Source: Flavobacteriales bacterium (GTDB lineage Bacteria; Bacteroidota; Bacteroidia; Flavobacteriales_F; PHOS-HE28). From it: 64,000 nucleotides of DNA. The stretch spans positions 1-64,000 of the forward strand of contig JADKFY010000027.1 in the NCBI GenBank assembly GCA_016717305.1, given 5' to 3'. The position numbers and the translations under genes are program-made. The notes beneath the pieces were generated by a model. It ran no database searches, had not been told where the DNA came from, and saw only the letters and a program-made list of their open reading frames with translations. Shown here one piece after another: positions 42,788-51,753 of the stretch (within the stretch, counting starts at the first letter, position 1; the number at the start of each line of letters is the position of its first letter).

Positions 42788-43785
42788 GTTGGTTGTTGTG
42801 CTTTTGTATTCGGTGCGAAAACGACACACCTGAAGTATTCTTTACTATCAGTGAATGTTGCTGTTCGACGAAGTCCTGCATGCGCAGCAAGGTCATCGAT
42901 CATGGGTTTGTCGTACTTCTGACTGATCTCCGTATGAAGCGCTTCCCATGCTTCGAAATGGATCGGGCCATCGGCACCTGGGATGATGACCGTTTGTTCA
43001 GTAGTGCTGACGATGTAACTCAATGCCCGTCCACTCAGCGGATCATAAACAGGGGCATGGATGAAGCGGTCCACATTGAAATCCGCACCGAGTTCAGTAT
43101 TCATTCGGCGGAGTAGATTCAAGTTGAATTCGCGTGTGTGGCCTTCGCGATCGTTGTAGGCGCGCAGGATAGTTGCCGGGTCTTTCTTGCGATCGAAACC
43201 CACCAAGAACCGGTCGTTCGGCCCCAAGTGTTCTGAAACTCCTTTGAGCAAGGCGATCGCTTGTTTACGGTCCAGATTGCCGATGTTGCTACCGAGGAAG
43301 AGCACGGCTTTTGGACCAGGGCGATCGGAGAAACCACGCTTGATCGCATCGAAGTATTCGCCTTGCATGGGCTCGTACTGCAGCGTGGGAAATTCCTCCT
43401 TCAAGGCGTCGCCGAGTTCCTCCAAAACATGTTCTGAAATATCGATCGGTAAGTAGGTTGGCTGTTTACCCTTGTCCAGTGCGGCCCGTAGCAGGTGCTT
43501 GGTCTTGGTTCCATCGCCGGCGCCCAATTCGAAGAGCGAGAATTGTTCGTGGCCATTGATCAATGCTGCGAGAACGGCATCCGTTTGGTCGCGAAGGATC
43601 TCTTCCTCGGCACGGGTCACGTAATAATCCGGCGAGGCCATGATCTTTTGGAAAAGCCGATCGCCTTCGTCATCGTAGAAGTAGCGGGAGCTGATCTTCT
43701 TTTCCTTCAGTTGAAGGCCACGGATCACATGCGCGCGGAATTGCTCTGTTGCAGTGTCAGTTGTGGTGTCGGTCAATGTGGTCAT
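42784..43785 (-). CDS. egtD: L-histidine N-alpha-methyltransferase EgtD
   Basis: A 333-residue SAM-dependent methyltransferase. The EgtD/DUF2260 pattern is seen: YFYDDEGDRLFQKIMASPDYYVTRAE-type start region (SSRYFYDDEGDRLFQKIMAS), SAM loop FELGAGDGTKTKHLL, VLFLGSNIGNLDRKQAIAL and FEAWEALHTEISQKYD. It trimethylates histidine to hercynine, the first step of ergothioneine synthesis. The Met at 43785 is chosen: it overlaps the egtB stop by ATGA and matches known starts. The upstream frame in egtB is not used. Confidence 0.95.
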   Translation of the reverse strand: MTTLTDTTTDTATEQFRAHVIRGLQLKEKKISSRYFYDDEGDRLFQKIMASPDYYVTRAEEEILRDQTDAVLAALINGHEQFSLFELGAGDGTKTKHLLRAALDKGKQPTYLPIDISEHVLEELGDALKEEFPTLQYEPMQGEYFDAIKRGFSDRPGPKAVLFLGSNIGNLDRKQAIALLKGVSEHLGPNDRFLVGFDRKKDPATILRAYNDREGHTREFNLNLLRRMNTELGADFNVDRFIHAPVYDPLSGRALSYIVSTTEQTVIIPGADGPIHFEAWEALHTEISQKYDKPMIDDLAAHAGLRRTATFTDSKEYFRCVVFAPNTKAQQPT

Positions 43786-44987
43786 TTCTTTACGAGTCGA
43801 AGTCCCGTGTATTGCCAGCGCAAATGCGGGTGGAAGAAGTTGCGATACGTTGCGCGAGAATGTCCCGGAGCAGTTGCTACCGAAGCACCGCGCAAGACCA
43901 TTTGGTTCACCATGAATTTGCCATTGTACTCGCCCAATGCTCCCGGTACACGTGTGTAGCCAGGGTAAGGGAGGTAAGCGCTGTGCGTCCATTCCCAACG
44001 CTGTCCCCATTGGAATTGTTCATTCGCTACTTCCCATTCATGTTCGGTCGGTAACCGCATGCCTTTCCATTCGGCAAAGGCGAACGCTTCGAAGAAGGAG
44101 ATGTGGCATACGGGAAGATCGGGTTCCACGGGTTGCAGACCTTGTAAGGTGTAGTGGTGCCATGTGCCGTCGATCAAATGCCAATACATCGGTGCTTCCA
44201 CTTTGTTGTCCAGCACCCATTGCCATCCTTCTGAATGCCAGTAGTTGAAATCGCGGAATCCACCAGCTTTCATGAACTCCATGTATTCGCCGTTGGTGAC
44301 CAAACGATCGCTGATCGAGAAGTCCTCCAAGTGGACGGAGTGCCTGCCATGTTCATTATCGAAACTGAAACCATGGCCTTCGAAACCGATTCTTTTCAAA
44401 CCACCCGCAATGTGAACGAAGTTGCTCTTCGTTGCTTCGATAGTGCTTTCTACGAAGTCGCTATAAGCCGGGAGCAATGGGTTGTGGCCGAGGATGTATT
44501 TCAGGTCGGTGACCAATAGCTCTTGATGTTGCTCTTCGTGGTTCAAGCCCAATTCCAAGATGCGGAACGCTTCATCTGAAGCATTTCCACTTTTCAAATA
44601 CGCAACGACGTTCTCATCCACATAAGCGCGGTAGGCATGAACCTCTTCCAACGTTGGTCTGGTCATGTTCCCGCGGTCCGTCCGCAGCACCCGCTTCCCG
44701 ACATTTTCATAATAGCTGTTGAACATGAAGGCCATGTCGTCATTGAAATTCACATGGCCTTTCATTTCGCTCAACACGAATTGCTCGAAGAACCACGTTG
44801 TGTGGCCCAAATGCCACTTCGGTGGTGAAACATCCACGATCGGTTGTACCACATGGTCTTCCACGTGCAGTGGCGCACAAATTGCGCGTGTTCGGTCACG
44901 AACCTCAGTGAAGCGTTCAATTGCATCTCTACTTCCGCCGCGCTGGGCCAACTGTGATACCATCTCCGAGCTTTCTATCATTTCCAT
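43782..44987 (-). CDS. egtB: Ergothioneine biosynthesis protein EgtB (hercynine oxygenase)
   Basis: A 401-residue enzyme with a DinB-like N-terminal domain and a C-terminal formylglycine-generating-enzyme-like domain. The iron ligands are visible: WHLGHTTWFFEQFVL (His) and LNHEEQHQELLV (HxxxH). The C-terminal domain reads WHSEGWQWVLDNKVEAPMYW, then RLPTEHEWEVANEQFQWGQR and ending RWQYTGLRLVKK. EgtB joins hercynine with a thiol donor (cysteine or gamma-glutamylcysteine) using O2. No egtA or egtC lies nearby. The start at 44987 (MEMIESSEMVSQL) is chosen; the longer frame has no homology-like sequence. Confidence 0.95.
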   Translation of the reverse strand: MEMIESSEMVSQLAQRGGSRDAIERFTEVRDRTRAICAPLHVEDHVVQPIVDVSPPKWHLGHTTWFFEQFVLSEMKGHVNFNDDMAFMFNSYYENVGKRVLRTDRGNMTRPTLEEVHAYRAYVDENVVAYLKSGNASDEAFRILELGLNHEEQHQELLVTDLKYILGHNPLLPAYSDFVESTIEATKSNFVHIAGGLKRIGFEGHGFSFDNEHGRHSVHLEDFSISDRLVTNGEYMEFMKAGGFRDFNYWHSEGWQWVLDNKVEAPMYWHLIDGTWHHYTLQGLQPVEPDLPVCHISFFEAFAFAEWKGMRLPTEHEWEVANEQFQWGQRWEWTHSAYLPYPGYTRVPGALGEYNGKFMVNQMVLRGASVATAPGHSRATYRNFFHPHLRWQYTGLRLVKK

Positions 44988-45247
44988 GTTCTGTGGCCGT
45001 CTTATTAGGACACCCGGTAAGTTCAACGGGCTAACAAACACCTGACCAATTTGGTTCTTCGTTGCCAGTTTACGTTGTGCTTGCGCGCAACACTGCCCCA
45101 AATGCTGGTGATCAGGTGTTGGAGGCTCGTCGATCACTTCTCGTATGAGGAGGATCTTCCACACTACACCGTAGGTCGAAGGGCGGTGACTTACCTGACG
45201 AAAACCGTTCTTCGTTCGGATACTGTCCAACTCTTCGCGGACCTGAT

Positions 45248-46072
45248 CTACTTTCTGAAATGCAGGATGAACGCCCCCGCTATCAGCAACGCCTGATCTA
45301 CGTTACGACCTGCGAGCACATAGCTGACCTCGCCAACTAGACCCACGCGTTTGCCAACGGGCTTGTAGTATTTTCCGCCTACCCTCAAAAGATCAACCCC
45401 CAATTCCTTGAAGGTGGTCGGGGCTTGGTCCCCTGTTCCGCGATAGTCCTTTCCACCATACGCACGTTGGGCTTGCAAATATGCTTCTGTGTAATGCTTC
45501 GCTCCGAAGTGGCCTAAGCGGTAGGTGCCGATCAATGCATCGGGAGTTGGGGCCTGAACGATCTGCTGACCACCGACCAAGCTCGTGAACCAACCACTTC
45601 CGGCCGTGTATTGCAGCACGCCCATGGGAATGATGCTCTTCGCCTGCTGCCCGATCGCGCTGATGCCTTCCGTTCCATAGTCACTTACCGGAGTACTGCC
45701 GCCAAGAGCAGCGCCAAAGCTCAGCTTTCCATTTCCAAGGGGAGCCTTGAGCGGCAGCCATTTCAGGAAGAGTTGTGCATCCTGCAACCCCGAAACATTC
45801 TGCACATTGATGAACGGCAGGCTGAACTGGACATCCAGGTCTTCAGTGATCCCGAAGGCGGCAAAGAACGCGGCGCTGATGCGTGTACGTTTCAATGCGA
45901 TCGGTCCGTCGGCCAGGAAGTATCCAAGTCCTTGTTCATAGTTCGCCGAAAGGACGAGGTCCATATTTCCCTTGCCTTTGTTGAAGCCATCAACCTGTGC
46001 GTTGGTCGCACAAGAAGCGAGGGCAAGAATGACAGTGGTCAAGAACTTCACGAGGTGCATGTTCATCGGCAT
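45248..46072 (-). CDS. Outer-membrane barrel protein, hypothetical
   Basis: A 274-residue protein with a signal peptide (LVKFLTTVILALASCATNAQ) and regular amphipathic beta strands (MDLVLSANYEQGLGYFLADG, DVQFSLPFINVQNVSGLQDA, VGLVGEVSYVLAGRNVDQAL) ending in AFILHFRK. It looks like a small transporter-like barrel. Its ATG lies directly after the rhodanese stop on the same strand, so the two are probably co-transcribed. Function unknown. Confidence 0.65.
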   Translation of the reverse strand: MPMNMHLVKFLTTVILALASCATNAQVDGFNKGKGNMDLVLSANYEQGLGYFLADGPIALKRTRISAAFFAAFGITEDLDVQFSLPFINVQNVSGLQDAQLFLKWLPLKAPLGNGKLSFGAALGGSTPVSDYGTEGISAIGQQAKSIIPMGVLQYTAGSGWFTSLVGGQQIVQAPTPDALIGTYRLGHFGAKHYTEAYLQAQRAYGGKDYRGTGDQAPTTFKELGVDLLRVGGKYYKPVGKRVGLVGEVSYVLAGRNVDQALLIAGAFILHFRK

Positions 46073-46564
46073 TCAGTAGATGGCTTCTCCTTTCCGTAGC
46101 CATTTGGACCAGCTACGGTTGTATGCATGTACGCGTTTTGTGGTCCCCTTTTGGTCTACAACAGTTTGCCCACTGTTCACCCATTCGAAGATGCCGCCAT
46201 ACAGATTGTGCACATTGGTGAAACCAGCGTCAACTAGTTTCTCCGTCACTTTTTGGCTGCGGTAGCCAACTGAGCAGTACACGATGATCGCGGTGTCCTT
46301 TGGCAGGTCTTTGATCATGCTCGGGTCAAAGTCCTTGTACCCAACTGGACGTGCATTCTTAATATGGCTCACTGCGTACTCCTCAGGTTCCCGTGCATCC
46401 AAAAAGATCGCTCGTTGGTCCACATGTGCAACATCAACGGCTGGGACACGCGTATCGAGCAACCCGTGGAGTTTCTCAGCGAATGCTGGATCCTGTATGG
46501 TTTGAGCCGAGCTGTTCGCGCTTAGGCAAAGAAGAAGGAAGAGGAATAGCGATAGTTGCTTCAT
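46073..46564 (-). CDS. Secreted rhodanese-like protein
   Basis: A 163-residue protein with a signal peptide (LSLFLFLLLCLSANSSAQ) and one rhodanese domain. The active-site loop CSVGYRS (Cys at about residue 97) and DAREPEEYAVSHIKNARPVG are intact, so a periplasmic persulfide role is possible. A short tail (RVHAYNRSWSKWLRKGEAIY) follows the domain. It sits in a compact group with a small membrane protein upstream and an outer-membrane barrel downstream. Confidence 0.9.
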   Translation of the reverse strand: MKQLSLFLFLLLCLSANSSAQTIQDPAFAEKLHGLLDTRVPAVDVAHVDQRAIFLDAREPEEYAVSHIKNARPVGYKDFDPSMIKDLPKDTAIIVYCSVGYRSQKVTEKLVDAGFTNVHNLYGGIFEWVNSGQTVVDQKGTTKRVHAYNRSWSKWLRKGEAIY

Positions 46565-46603
46565 GCAAAACGCGATAGGTCGATCACGCTGCGCAAGGTT
46601 GCT

Positions 46604-46834
46604 TCAATTGATCGATCGTTTATCACGGATGCGTAATATCCCAAGTCGTGCCAGTAGAATAAATGGTGCTGCGTGCCAGAGCAGGTCCAACCAATCCATG
46701 GTTTGCATGCCAACTGCACCGCCCGCCACCCAACGCAACTTGCCGAACAGATGCGGCTCCGGGAAATACGGAGCAAAGCCTAGAAAGAAGGCAAGGAGCA
46801 TCAAGGTCTTCCAATCGTTCAACGGGTTCTTCAT
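46604..46834 (-). CDS. Small membrane protein, hypothetical
   Basis: A 76-residue protein with two hydrophobic segments (LMLLAFFLGFAPYFPEPHLF and DLLWHAAPFILLARLGIL). The PEPHLFGK motif between the helices looks conserved and I believe it recurs in small bacterial proteins of unknown role, but I cannot name the family. It lies 39 bases upstream of the rhodanese gene. Confidence 0.65.
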   Translation of the reverse strand: MKNPLNDWKTLMLLAFFLGFAPYFPEPHLFGKLRWVAGGAVGMQTMDWLDLLWHAAPFILLARLGILRIRDKRSIN

Positions 46835-47128
46835 GTGCTCAAGGGATAGTTTCTGAGGTCGCCGAACAGCCCCGGAAGAGCTTTGTTTACAGCAATTCCG
46901 TTTCCAATATTCCGTCTGTTGGAAGGGTCGCCATCACCAGAAATGGTTGTTCAGAACGGGACGCAGGATCCCAATGTTGAAGCTATTCATTAGTCGATGT
47001 GCGAATTGCGGATCGGGTCCAAGTCCTGTCGCATCGGCTGGATCGCGAAACTACTGGAGGTCTGAAGGCTTCATGGTGAGTTCGGTCACCAAGAAGAACA
47101 CCGAACTTTGCATATTGACCTTGACAAC

Positions 47129-48088
47129 ATGAAAGCATTCTTCAGTCCCTTTTTCGCGATGCTGCTTTCGGTACTACTTGTGACGGCTTGTGGAGCTAAT
47201 GCAGCCAAGAAGGATACTGCCTCGGCACTGCAAGAGGATATGGGCACCGGCGCGAACCCAACAAGTCTGAGCAAGGACTTCAAGGCCTATTGGTACCAAG
47301 GGAAAGCGGAGGTGAACAGCTATGCACTGACGCAGGCGCGGTATGGCGAATTACGCAATGGGGAAGCGGTCTTGATCTTCGTGTCCGAGGATTTCTTGAC
47401 CGAGGAACAAGTGAAGTACGAAGGAGGAAGCAGCGGTCCACGAACAGAGATATTGAAGTTGAACCTGTTGGAACGGTTCAATACCGGGATCTACGATTAT
47501 TCTTTGATGACGAGCGTTTTCACACCTGTGGATGGTAGCCGAACGTTGAAGACCACATGCAGTGTTCAGGATTGGTGTGGACAAGCCTATGTGCAGTTGA
47601 ACCATAGGAACGATGCGTATGAATACGAGCTGCGTAGTTATTTTGAGAAGGAAGGAGACAAGGACGGCAAATTGGCAGCTGATTGGTTGGAAGATGGGAT
47701 CTGGAACCAGGTGAGATTGGATCCGGCCAAGTTGCCGAACGGAAAGGTCAACATGGTGCCTAGTTCCACCTATTTGCGCTTGACGCATAAGCCGGTCGAA
47801 CTGGTTCTGGTCGAAGCAAGTACTGTGGTGAAGGGCGATACGAGCGTGTTCCGGATGGAATTCGCTGGACTGGATAGAACGGTGGAGATCCGTTTCGGAA
47901 CAGCCAGCCCGCATGTGATCTTCGGTTGGAGCGAAACTCGACCCGATGGTTTTGGGGACCGGACCAATACCTTGACCACAACAGCCGTGTTGACCCACCA
48001 AGTGATGGAACCGTATTGGGGCATGCACGCGAATGCGGACGATGCGCAACGGGAGCGTTTGGGCCTTGACCGAATGCCTGTTCGGTGA
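47129..48088 (+). CDS. Lipoprotein of unknown function
   Basis: A 319-residue lipoprotein; the signal ends in LVTAC and the mature Cys follows. The rest is rich in beta strands (KAYWYQGKAEVNSYALTQAR, LRNGEAVLIFVSEDFLTEEQ, SVQDWCGQAYVQLNHRNDAY). Relatives in Bacteroidota are often mislabelled as Maf-type proteins; there is no Maf motif here and I do not use that name. The Met at 47129 fits the signal peptide better than 47108. Confidence 0.7.
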   Translation: MKAFFSPFFAMLLSVLLVTACGANAAKKDTASALQEDMGTGANPTSLSKDFKAYWYQGKAEVNSYALTQARYGELRNGEAVLIFVSEDFLTEEQVKYEGGSSGPRTEILKLNLLERFNTGIYDYSLMTSVFTPVDGSRTLKTTCSVQDWCGQAYVQLNHRNDAYEYELRSYFEKEGDKDGKLAADWLEDGIWNQVRLDPAKLPNGKVNMVPSSTYLRLTHKPVELVLVEASTVVKGDTSVFRMEFAGLDRTVEIRFGTASPHVIFGWSETRPDGFGDRTNTLTTTAVLTHQVMEPYWGMHANADDAQRERLGLDRMPVR

Positions 48089-48117
48089 TGGATCAATTGT
48101 GTTAGGGGGCGTAGTGT

Positions 48118-48145
48118 CCCGCCGACCAACATAACGGGCGGCGGG
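48118..48145. terminator. Possible bidirectional hairpin
   Basis: CCCGCCG / CGGCGGG with a 14-nt loop lies between the convergent lipoprotein and GT-C genes. A T-run is missing, so its role as terminator is only plausible. Confidence 0.3.
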
Positions 48146-48247
48146 AAGCCCGACCCGTGCGTGGTTGGTTCAAGTGAGGAAGGGGAACGCCCAACGATAG
48201 CGCCTTGAAGGTGAGGGATGGGATGATCCACGGACTTGCACCTGCGA

Positions 48248-49552
48248 TCAACAGACCGCGGGTTGTGAGCGGGCCCGCTTCGACCAGAATTCCCAGCCCA
48301 TGAAGATCGCGAGCACACAGTACTCGATCACCAACCACCAATAAGGTTGCGTGAAGGGTTCGCTTGCATAGGTGAGATAGGTGGGCACGATCAGGAGCGA
48401 CCACAAAACCGGCCAACGCCAACCCGTGAGCGGTGCGAAAGCGACCAATGGCAACATGTACCAAGGATGTACAGCCTGCGCGCCAATGAGGTAGATGGCG
48501 AGTAGCCAAAGCATGGCTTCCGGCCAATTTGTGTGTTCGGTCTTCAATAAGAACAAGGAGTATGCGCCTAGTCCAATAAGAGTGAGCGCGGAGAGCAGCC
48601 CCGTTCCTTTGACCACATCATCGCCGAACAGCCAACGAAGGCCTTCGAATAGTGGCCCGTTGAATTCCAAGTAGCGCACGTAGAGGGCCAAACTGCTGGA
48701 GAAATGAGGAAGCATTTCGGTTGTGTACAGTGGGATCCAGGAGACAATGAAGAGCCCGAGCACCAGCCCGATGAAACGCACACTTTGTTTGATGCCCAGT
48801 TGCGAAGGGATCCACGCGAGGAAGAACAGCGGCCACAGTTTCGCTGCGGCACCAATGGCCAAGAACACGGCGGATGCATTCAATAGTTGCCTGCGGAAAT
48901 AGAGGATCGCGGCGAGCGTGGGTGCGATCATCAGCGCTTCGGTATGGATGTTCACCGTGAACTCCATAAGCACCAGCGGGTTCAACGCGTACAGTGCGAC
49001 CAATTGCGTACGGCGCGTGTTGGCCGCCAATAGCATGCCCAATAGGAGGATGGCAACAAGATCGAAGGCGACCATGATCACGCGCAATGCCAACGTGGAA
49101 CGCCACAGATCTCCACCACCTACCCACGCGGAAATGGCGAATACAGCTTGTGCCACCGGAGGGTACACGGAATAGAACCGAGGTGAATTGAGTTTTGAAA
49201 AGTGCGCTGGTGTGAAGATCTGCGGATCGGAGACGACAAGTTCTTCCGGTATATGGGCAAATGGCGATGCGCCTTGTACGGAACAAAGCCCGTCCCAGAT
49301 GTAGCGGTAGTGATCATCGGTCCAAGTGACCTGCGCGAAGAGCAAGGCAATGCGAAGCCCGATCGCGAGCGTAAGCAAATGGGACCACGAGATCGAGCCG
49401 TTCCGTACAATGAAGAGATACGCCACGAACGCCACAGTGAAGGCGATGATCAATTCACGGAAATCAGCGCGGGTAGGGCCATATGCGAGGTGAACGACAC
49501 ACGCGACCAAGGTGCAGATCGCAGCAATGATCAATGCGCGGGAACGAAGCAT
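48248..49552 (-). CDS. Polyprenyl-phosphate-dependent GT-C glycosyltransferase, GT87-like
   Basis: A 434-residue integral membrane protein with about eleven helices. The first extracytoplasmic loop holds TDDHYRYIWDGLCSVQG, the Asp-rich motif typical of GT-C enzymes, and later VYPPVAQAVFAISAWVG and AVHPWYMLPLVAF. GT-C enzymes move sugars from a polyprenyl-phosphate donor to a lipid or protein on the periplasmic face. Two GT2 enzymes lie upstream in the same operon, one of DPM1 type that could make the donor. The start directly abuts the stop of the GT2 gene. Confidence 0.85.
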   Translation of the reverse strand: MLRSRALIIAAICTLVACVVHLAYGPTRADFRELIIAFTVAFVAYLFIVRNGSISWSHLLTLAIGLRIALLFAQVTWTDDHYRYIWDGLCSVQGASPFAHIPEELVVSDPQIFTPAHFSKLNSPRFYSVYPPVAQAVFAISAWVGGGDLWRSTLALRVIMVAFDLVAILLLGMLLAANTRRTQLVALYALNPLVLMEFTVNIHTEALMIAPTLAAILYFRRQLLNASAVFLAIGAAAKLWPLFFLAWIPSQLGIKQSVRFIGLVLGLFIVSWIPLYTTEMLPHFSSSLALYVRYLEFNGPLFEGLRWLFGDDVVKGTGLLSALTLIGLGAYSLFLLKTEHTNWPEAMLWLLAIYLIGAQAVHPWYMLPLVAFAPLTGWRWPVLWSLLIVPTYLTYASEPFTQPYWWLVIEYCVLAIFMGWEFWSKRARSQPAVC

Positions 49553-51025
49553 TCAAGCAGTGCGCAACGAATGGGCCACGCTGTAGTAGAATACTAAACC
49601 AAAACCGAATGCGAGCATGATGTGGTAAGGGAGCAACCCAAGATCACCGACACGTAGACCGATCACGATCCCCCACACGGCATAGGCAGCAATAGCGCCT
49701 TCAAGCAAAGTAATGGGTGAGATCACACTTTTCCAATAGGCATCGCGGGCGATCGGTCGGTTGCCTGCCGAAGTACCCAGTTTCGGGGTGCGCAGGAAGG
49801 GGGTCCGGTAGCCGATGTACCCTTCCAGGACAGCCACGGCATTGTGCAGTGAAAGGCCCATGCTTACGGAGAGAAAGACAGGAAAGGTCCAAAAGAATCG
49901 AAGTGCGCCACGCCAGCCTTTCAACCGTTCACGATGGGCGGTCCAGTAGAATACGATCAGTACGAGCAGGGCAAAAGTGAACACCACGGCAATGTTGAAG
50001 AGGATGCGGAATTCGGGATGCGTTTGTTTCACGAGCAACAAGGGAACGCTAAGCAGCGCCGTACCAAGGATGCTGACGAAAACCGTGCTGTTCATCAAGT
50101 GGAATGCTGCGTGGACCTTGGTCGAAAAAGGGACCGATCTACTGCGTAGGACACTCGGCAAGTTCTTCACCACACACTCCGCAGCACCCTTGTTCCATCG
50201 GTATTGCTGTGTTTTCAACGCGTTCATGGCCGCTGGTAACTCGGCAGGTGATGCAATGTCCTCCACGTAATGGAAGTGCCAACCTTTCAGCTGTGCGCGA
50301 TAGCTCAAGTCCAAGTCTTACGTTAGCGTGTCCGATCGCCAACCACCTGAATCCGTAATGCATGTCCTGCGCCATACGCCCGCCGTACCGTTGAAGTTGA
50401 TGAAGTGCCCAAGTCCGTTGCGGCCAACCTGCTCAACAGTAAAGTGTGCATCCAATCCGAATGCCTGCAATTCGGTCAGCAGATTATCCCCACGGTTCAA
50501 ATGGGCCCAACGCGTTTGCACCATGCCCATCTTGGGATCATTGAACCATGGGACAACTTTTTCCAGAAGATCTTTTGGCGGCATGAAGTCCGCATCGAAC
50601 ACTGCGATCAATTCTCCCTTTGCCAGTTCGGTGCCATAGGCCAGTGCACCCGCTTTGAAGCCACTACGGTCCGGCCTTCGGACATGGACGATGTCAAGTC
50701 CTTGGCCTTTCCAATAGTTCACTCGCCCTTCGGCAAGTTCGACCGTTCCGTCGGTGCTATCGTCCAATACTTGCACTTCGAAACGATCCCTGGGCCATTC
50801 CATGCGCGCTACTTGATCGATCAACCGCTCCACCACATGCCGCTCGTTGAACACGGGGAGTTGAACCGTCACGATGGGCCGCTGTCCCGCAGGCATTTGC
50901 GGTACCGGAATTTTGTTCCGGGACTGTTTACGGTACGCGAGGGCCAGCTGCAACTGCACGAAACTGAAGAGCAGGATGAAGCTCAACAGAAGACCATAGA
51001 TGATCAGGATGGAGAGAGCCATCAA
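49553..51025 (-). CDS. Processive-type family 2 glycosyltransferase, interrupted by TAA
   Basis: A 490-residue GT2 membrane enzyme: an N-terminal helix (IIYGLLLSFILLFSFVQLQL), GT-A domain (VTVQLPVFNERHVVERLIDQ, VFDADFMPPKDLLEK), then QYRWNKGAAE and three or four C-terminal helices (FVSILGTALLSVPLLLVKQ, FTFALLVLIVFYWTA). It resembles CESA/ceramide-glucosyltransferase-like enzymes. The TED motif before LDLSYRAQLKG reads T-stop-D: the codon at 50318-50320 is TAA where GAA (Glu) is expected, and the frame is open on both sides, so one base change breaks it. The neighbours and both halves look functional, so a sequence error or a recent mutation is likely. Confidence 0.8.
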
Positions 51026-51720
51026 CGGTATTTGAAAATGGTGGTGATGATCTTATAGCCCGCTAGCACCGAGCACTTTACGGGAACGCGGATCTTGGAG
51101 AAGCCGATCCGTTTCCGATAGTCCACCGGCACTTCAATGATGCGGAGGTGTTGTTTCGCGGCCTTCAGTTGCATCTCCACCGTCCAGCCGAAGGTACGGT
51201 CCTGCATGTGCATGTCCTGGAGCGCTTGCCAACGGATCGCACGGAAAGGGCCTAGGTCGGTGTACTTCACACCGTAAAATAGATGCAGCATTCGCGTGGC
51301 CAACCAATTGCCGAAGATCTGCTGTGGCATCATGCTGCCTTCATCGCGCTGGCCCAATGCGCGCGAGCCGATCACGAAGTCCGCTTGGTCATTGATGATC
51401 GGTGCGACCACTTCGGTCATTTGTTGAGGACGGTCGCTGTGGTCCGCATCTATGAACACCACGATGTCCGGCGGTGGCGTATGGGCGGCAACTGTCGCGA
51501 TCCCTTTCAGACAGGCATTGCCGTAGCCTCGCAACGGTTGGTCCACCACAATGGCACCGGCCGCAACCGCTTGTTCACTGGTGCGATCACTGCTCGCATT
51601 GTTCACGACGATGATGTGGCGCACCAACTCCTTCGGTATGTCCTTCACCACCAGGCCCACCGCTTCTTCTTCGTTGAATGCCGGGATGATCACGTCGATG
51701 AGCAGTTGGGGTGGGGCCAT
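51022..51720 (-). CDS. Polyprenyl-phosphate glycosyltransferase, DPM1-like GT2
   Basis: A 232-residue soluble GT2 enzyme: IDVIIPAFNEEEAVGLVVKD, the DxD-type VFIDADHSDRPQQMTEVV, SRALGQRDEGSM and TDLGPFRAIRWQALQDM, with FGWTVEMQLKAAKQHLRIIE following. No C-terminal helices are present, as in short DPM1 proteins. It would make polyprenyl-phosphate-hexose for the downstream GT-C enzyme. The stop overlaps the next GT2 by ATGA; it starts 33 bases after the polyferredoxin gene. Confidence 0.88.
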   Translation of the reverse strand: MAPPQLLIDVIIPAFNEEEAVGLVVKDIPKELVRHIIVVNNASSDRTSEQAVAAGAIVVDQPLRGYGNACLKGIATVAAHTPPPDIVVFIDADHSDRPQQMTEVVAPIINDQADFVIGSRALGQRDEGSMMPQQIFGNWLATRMLHLFYGVKYTDLGPFRAIRWQALQDMHMQDRTFGWTVEMQLKAAKQHLRIIEVPVDYRKRIGFSKIRVPVKCSVLAGYKIITTIFKYR

Positions 51721-51753
51721 TGTAAAAGTGAACAGGCGATTATTGTCCTACGG

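Noticed and set aside
43786..44010. Longer egtD start inside egtB
   Set aside because: The 75 extra codons read as reversed-frame noise within egtB; the ATGA overlap at 43782-43785 and the family N-terminus support the shorter start.
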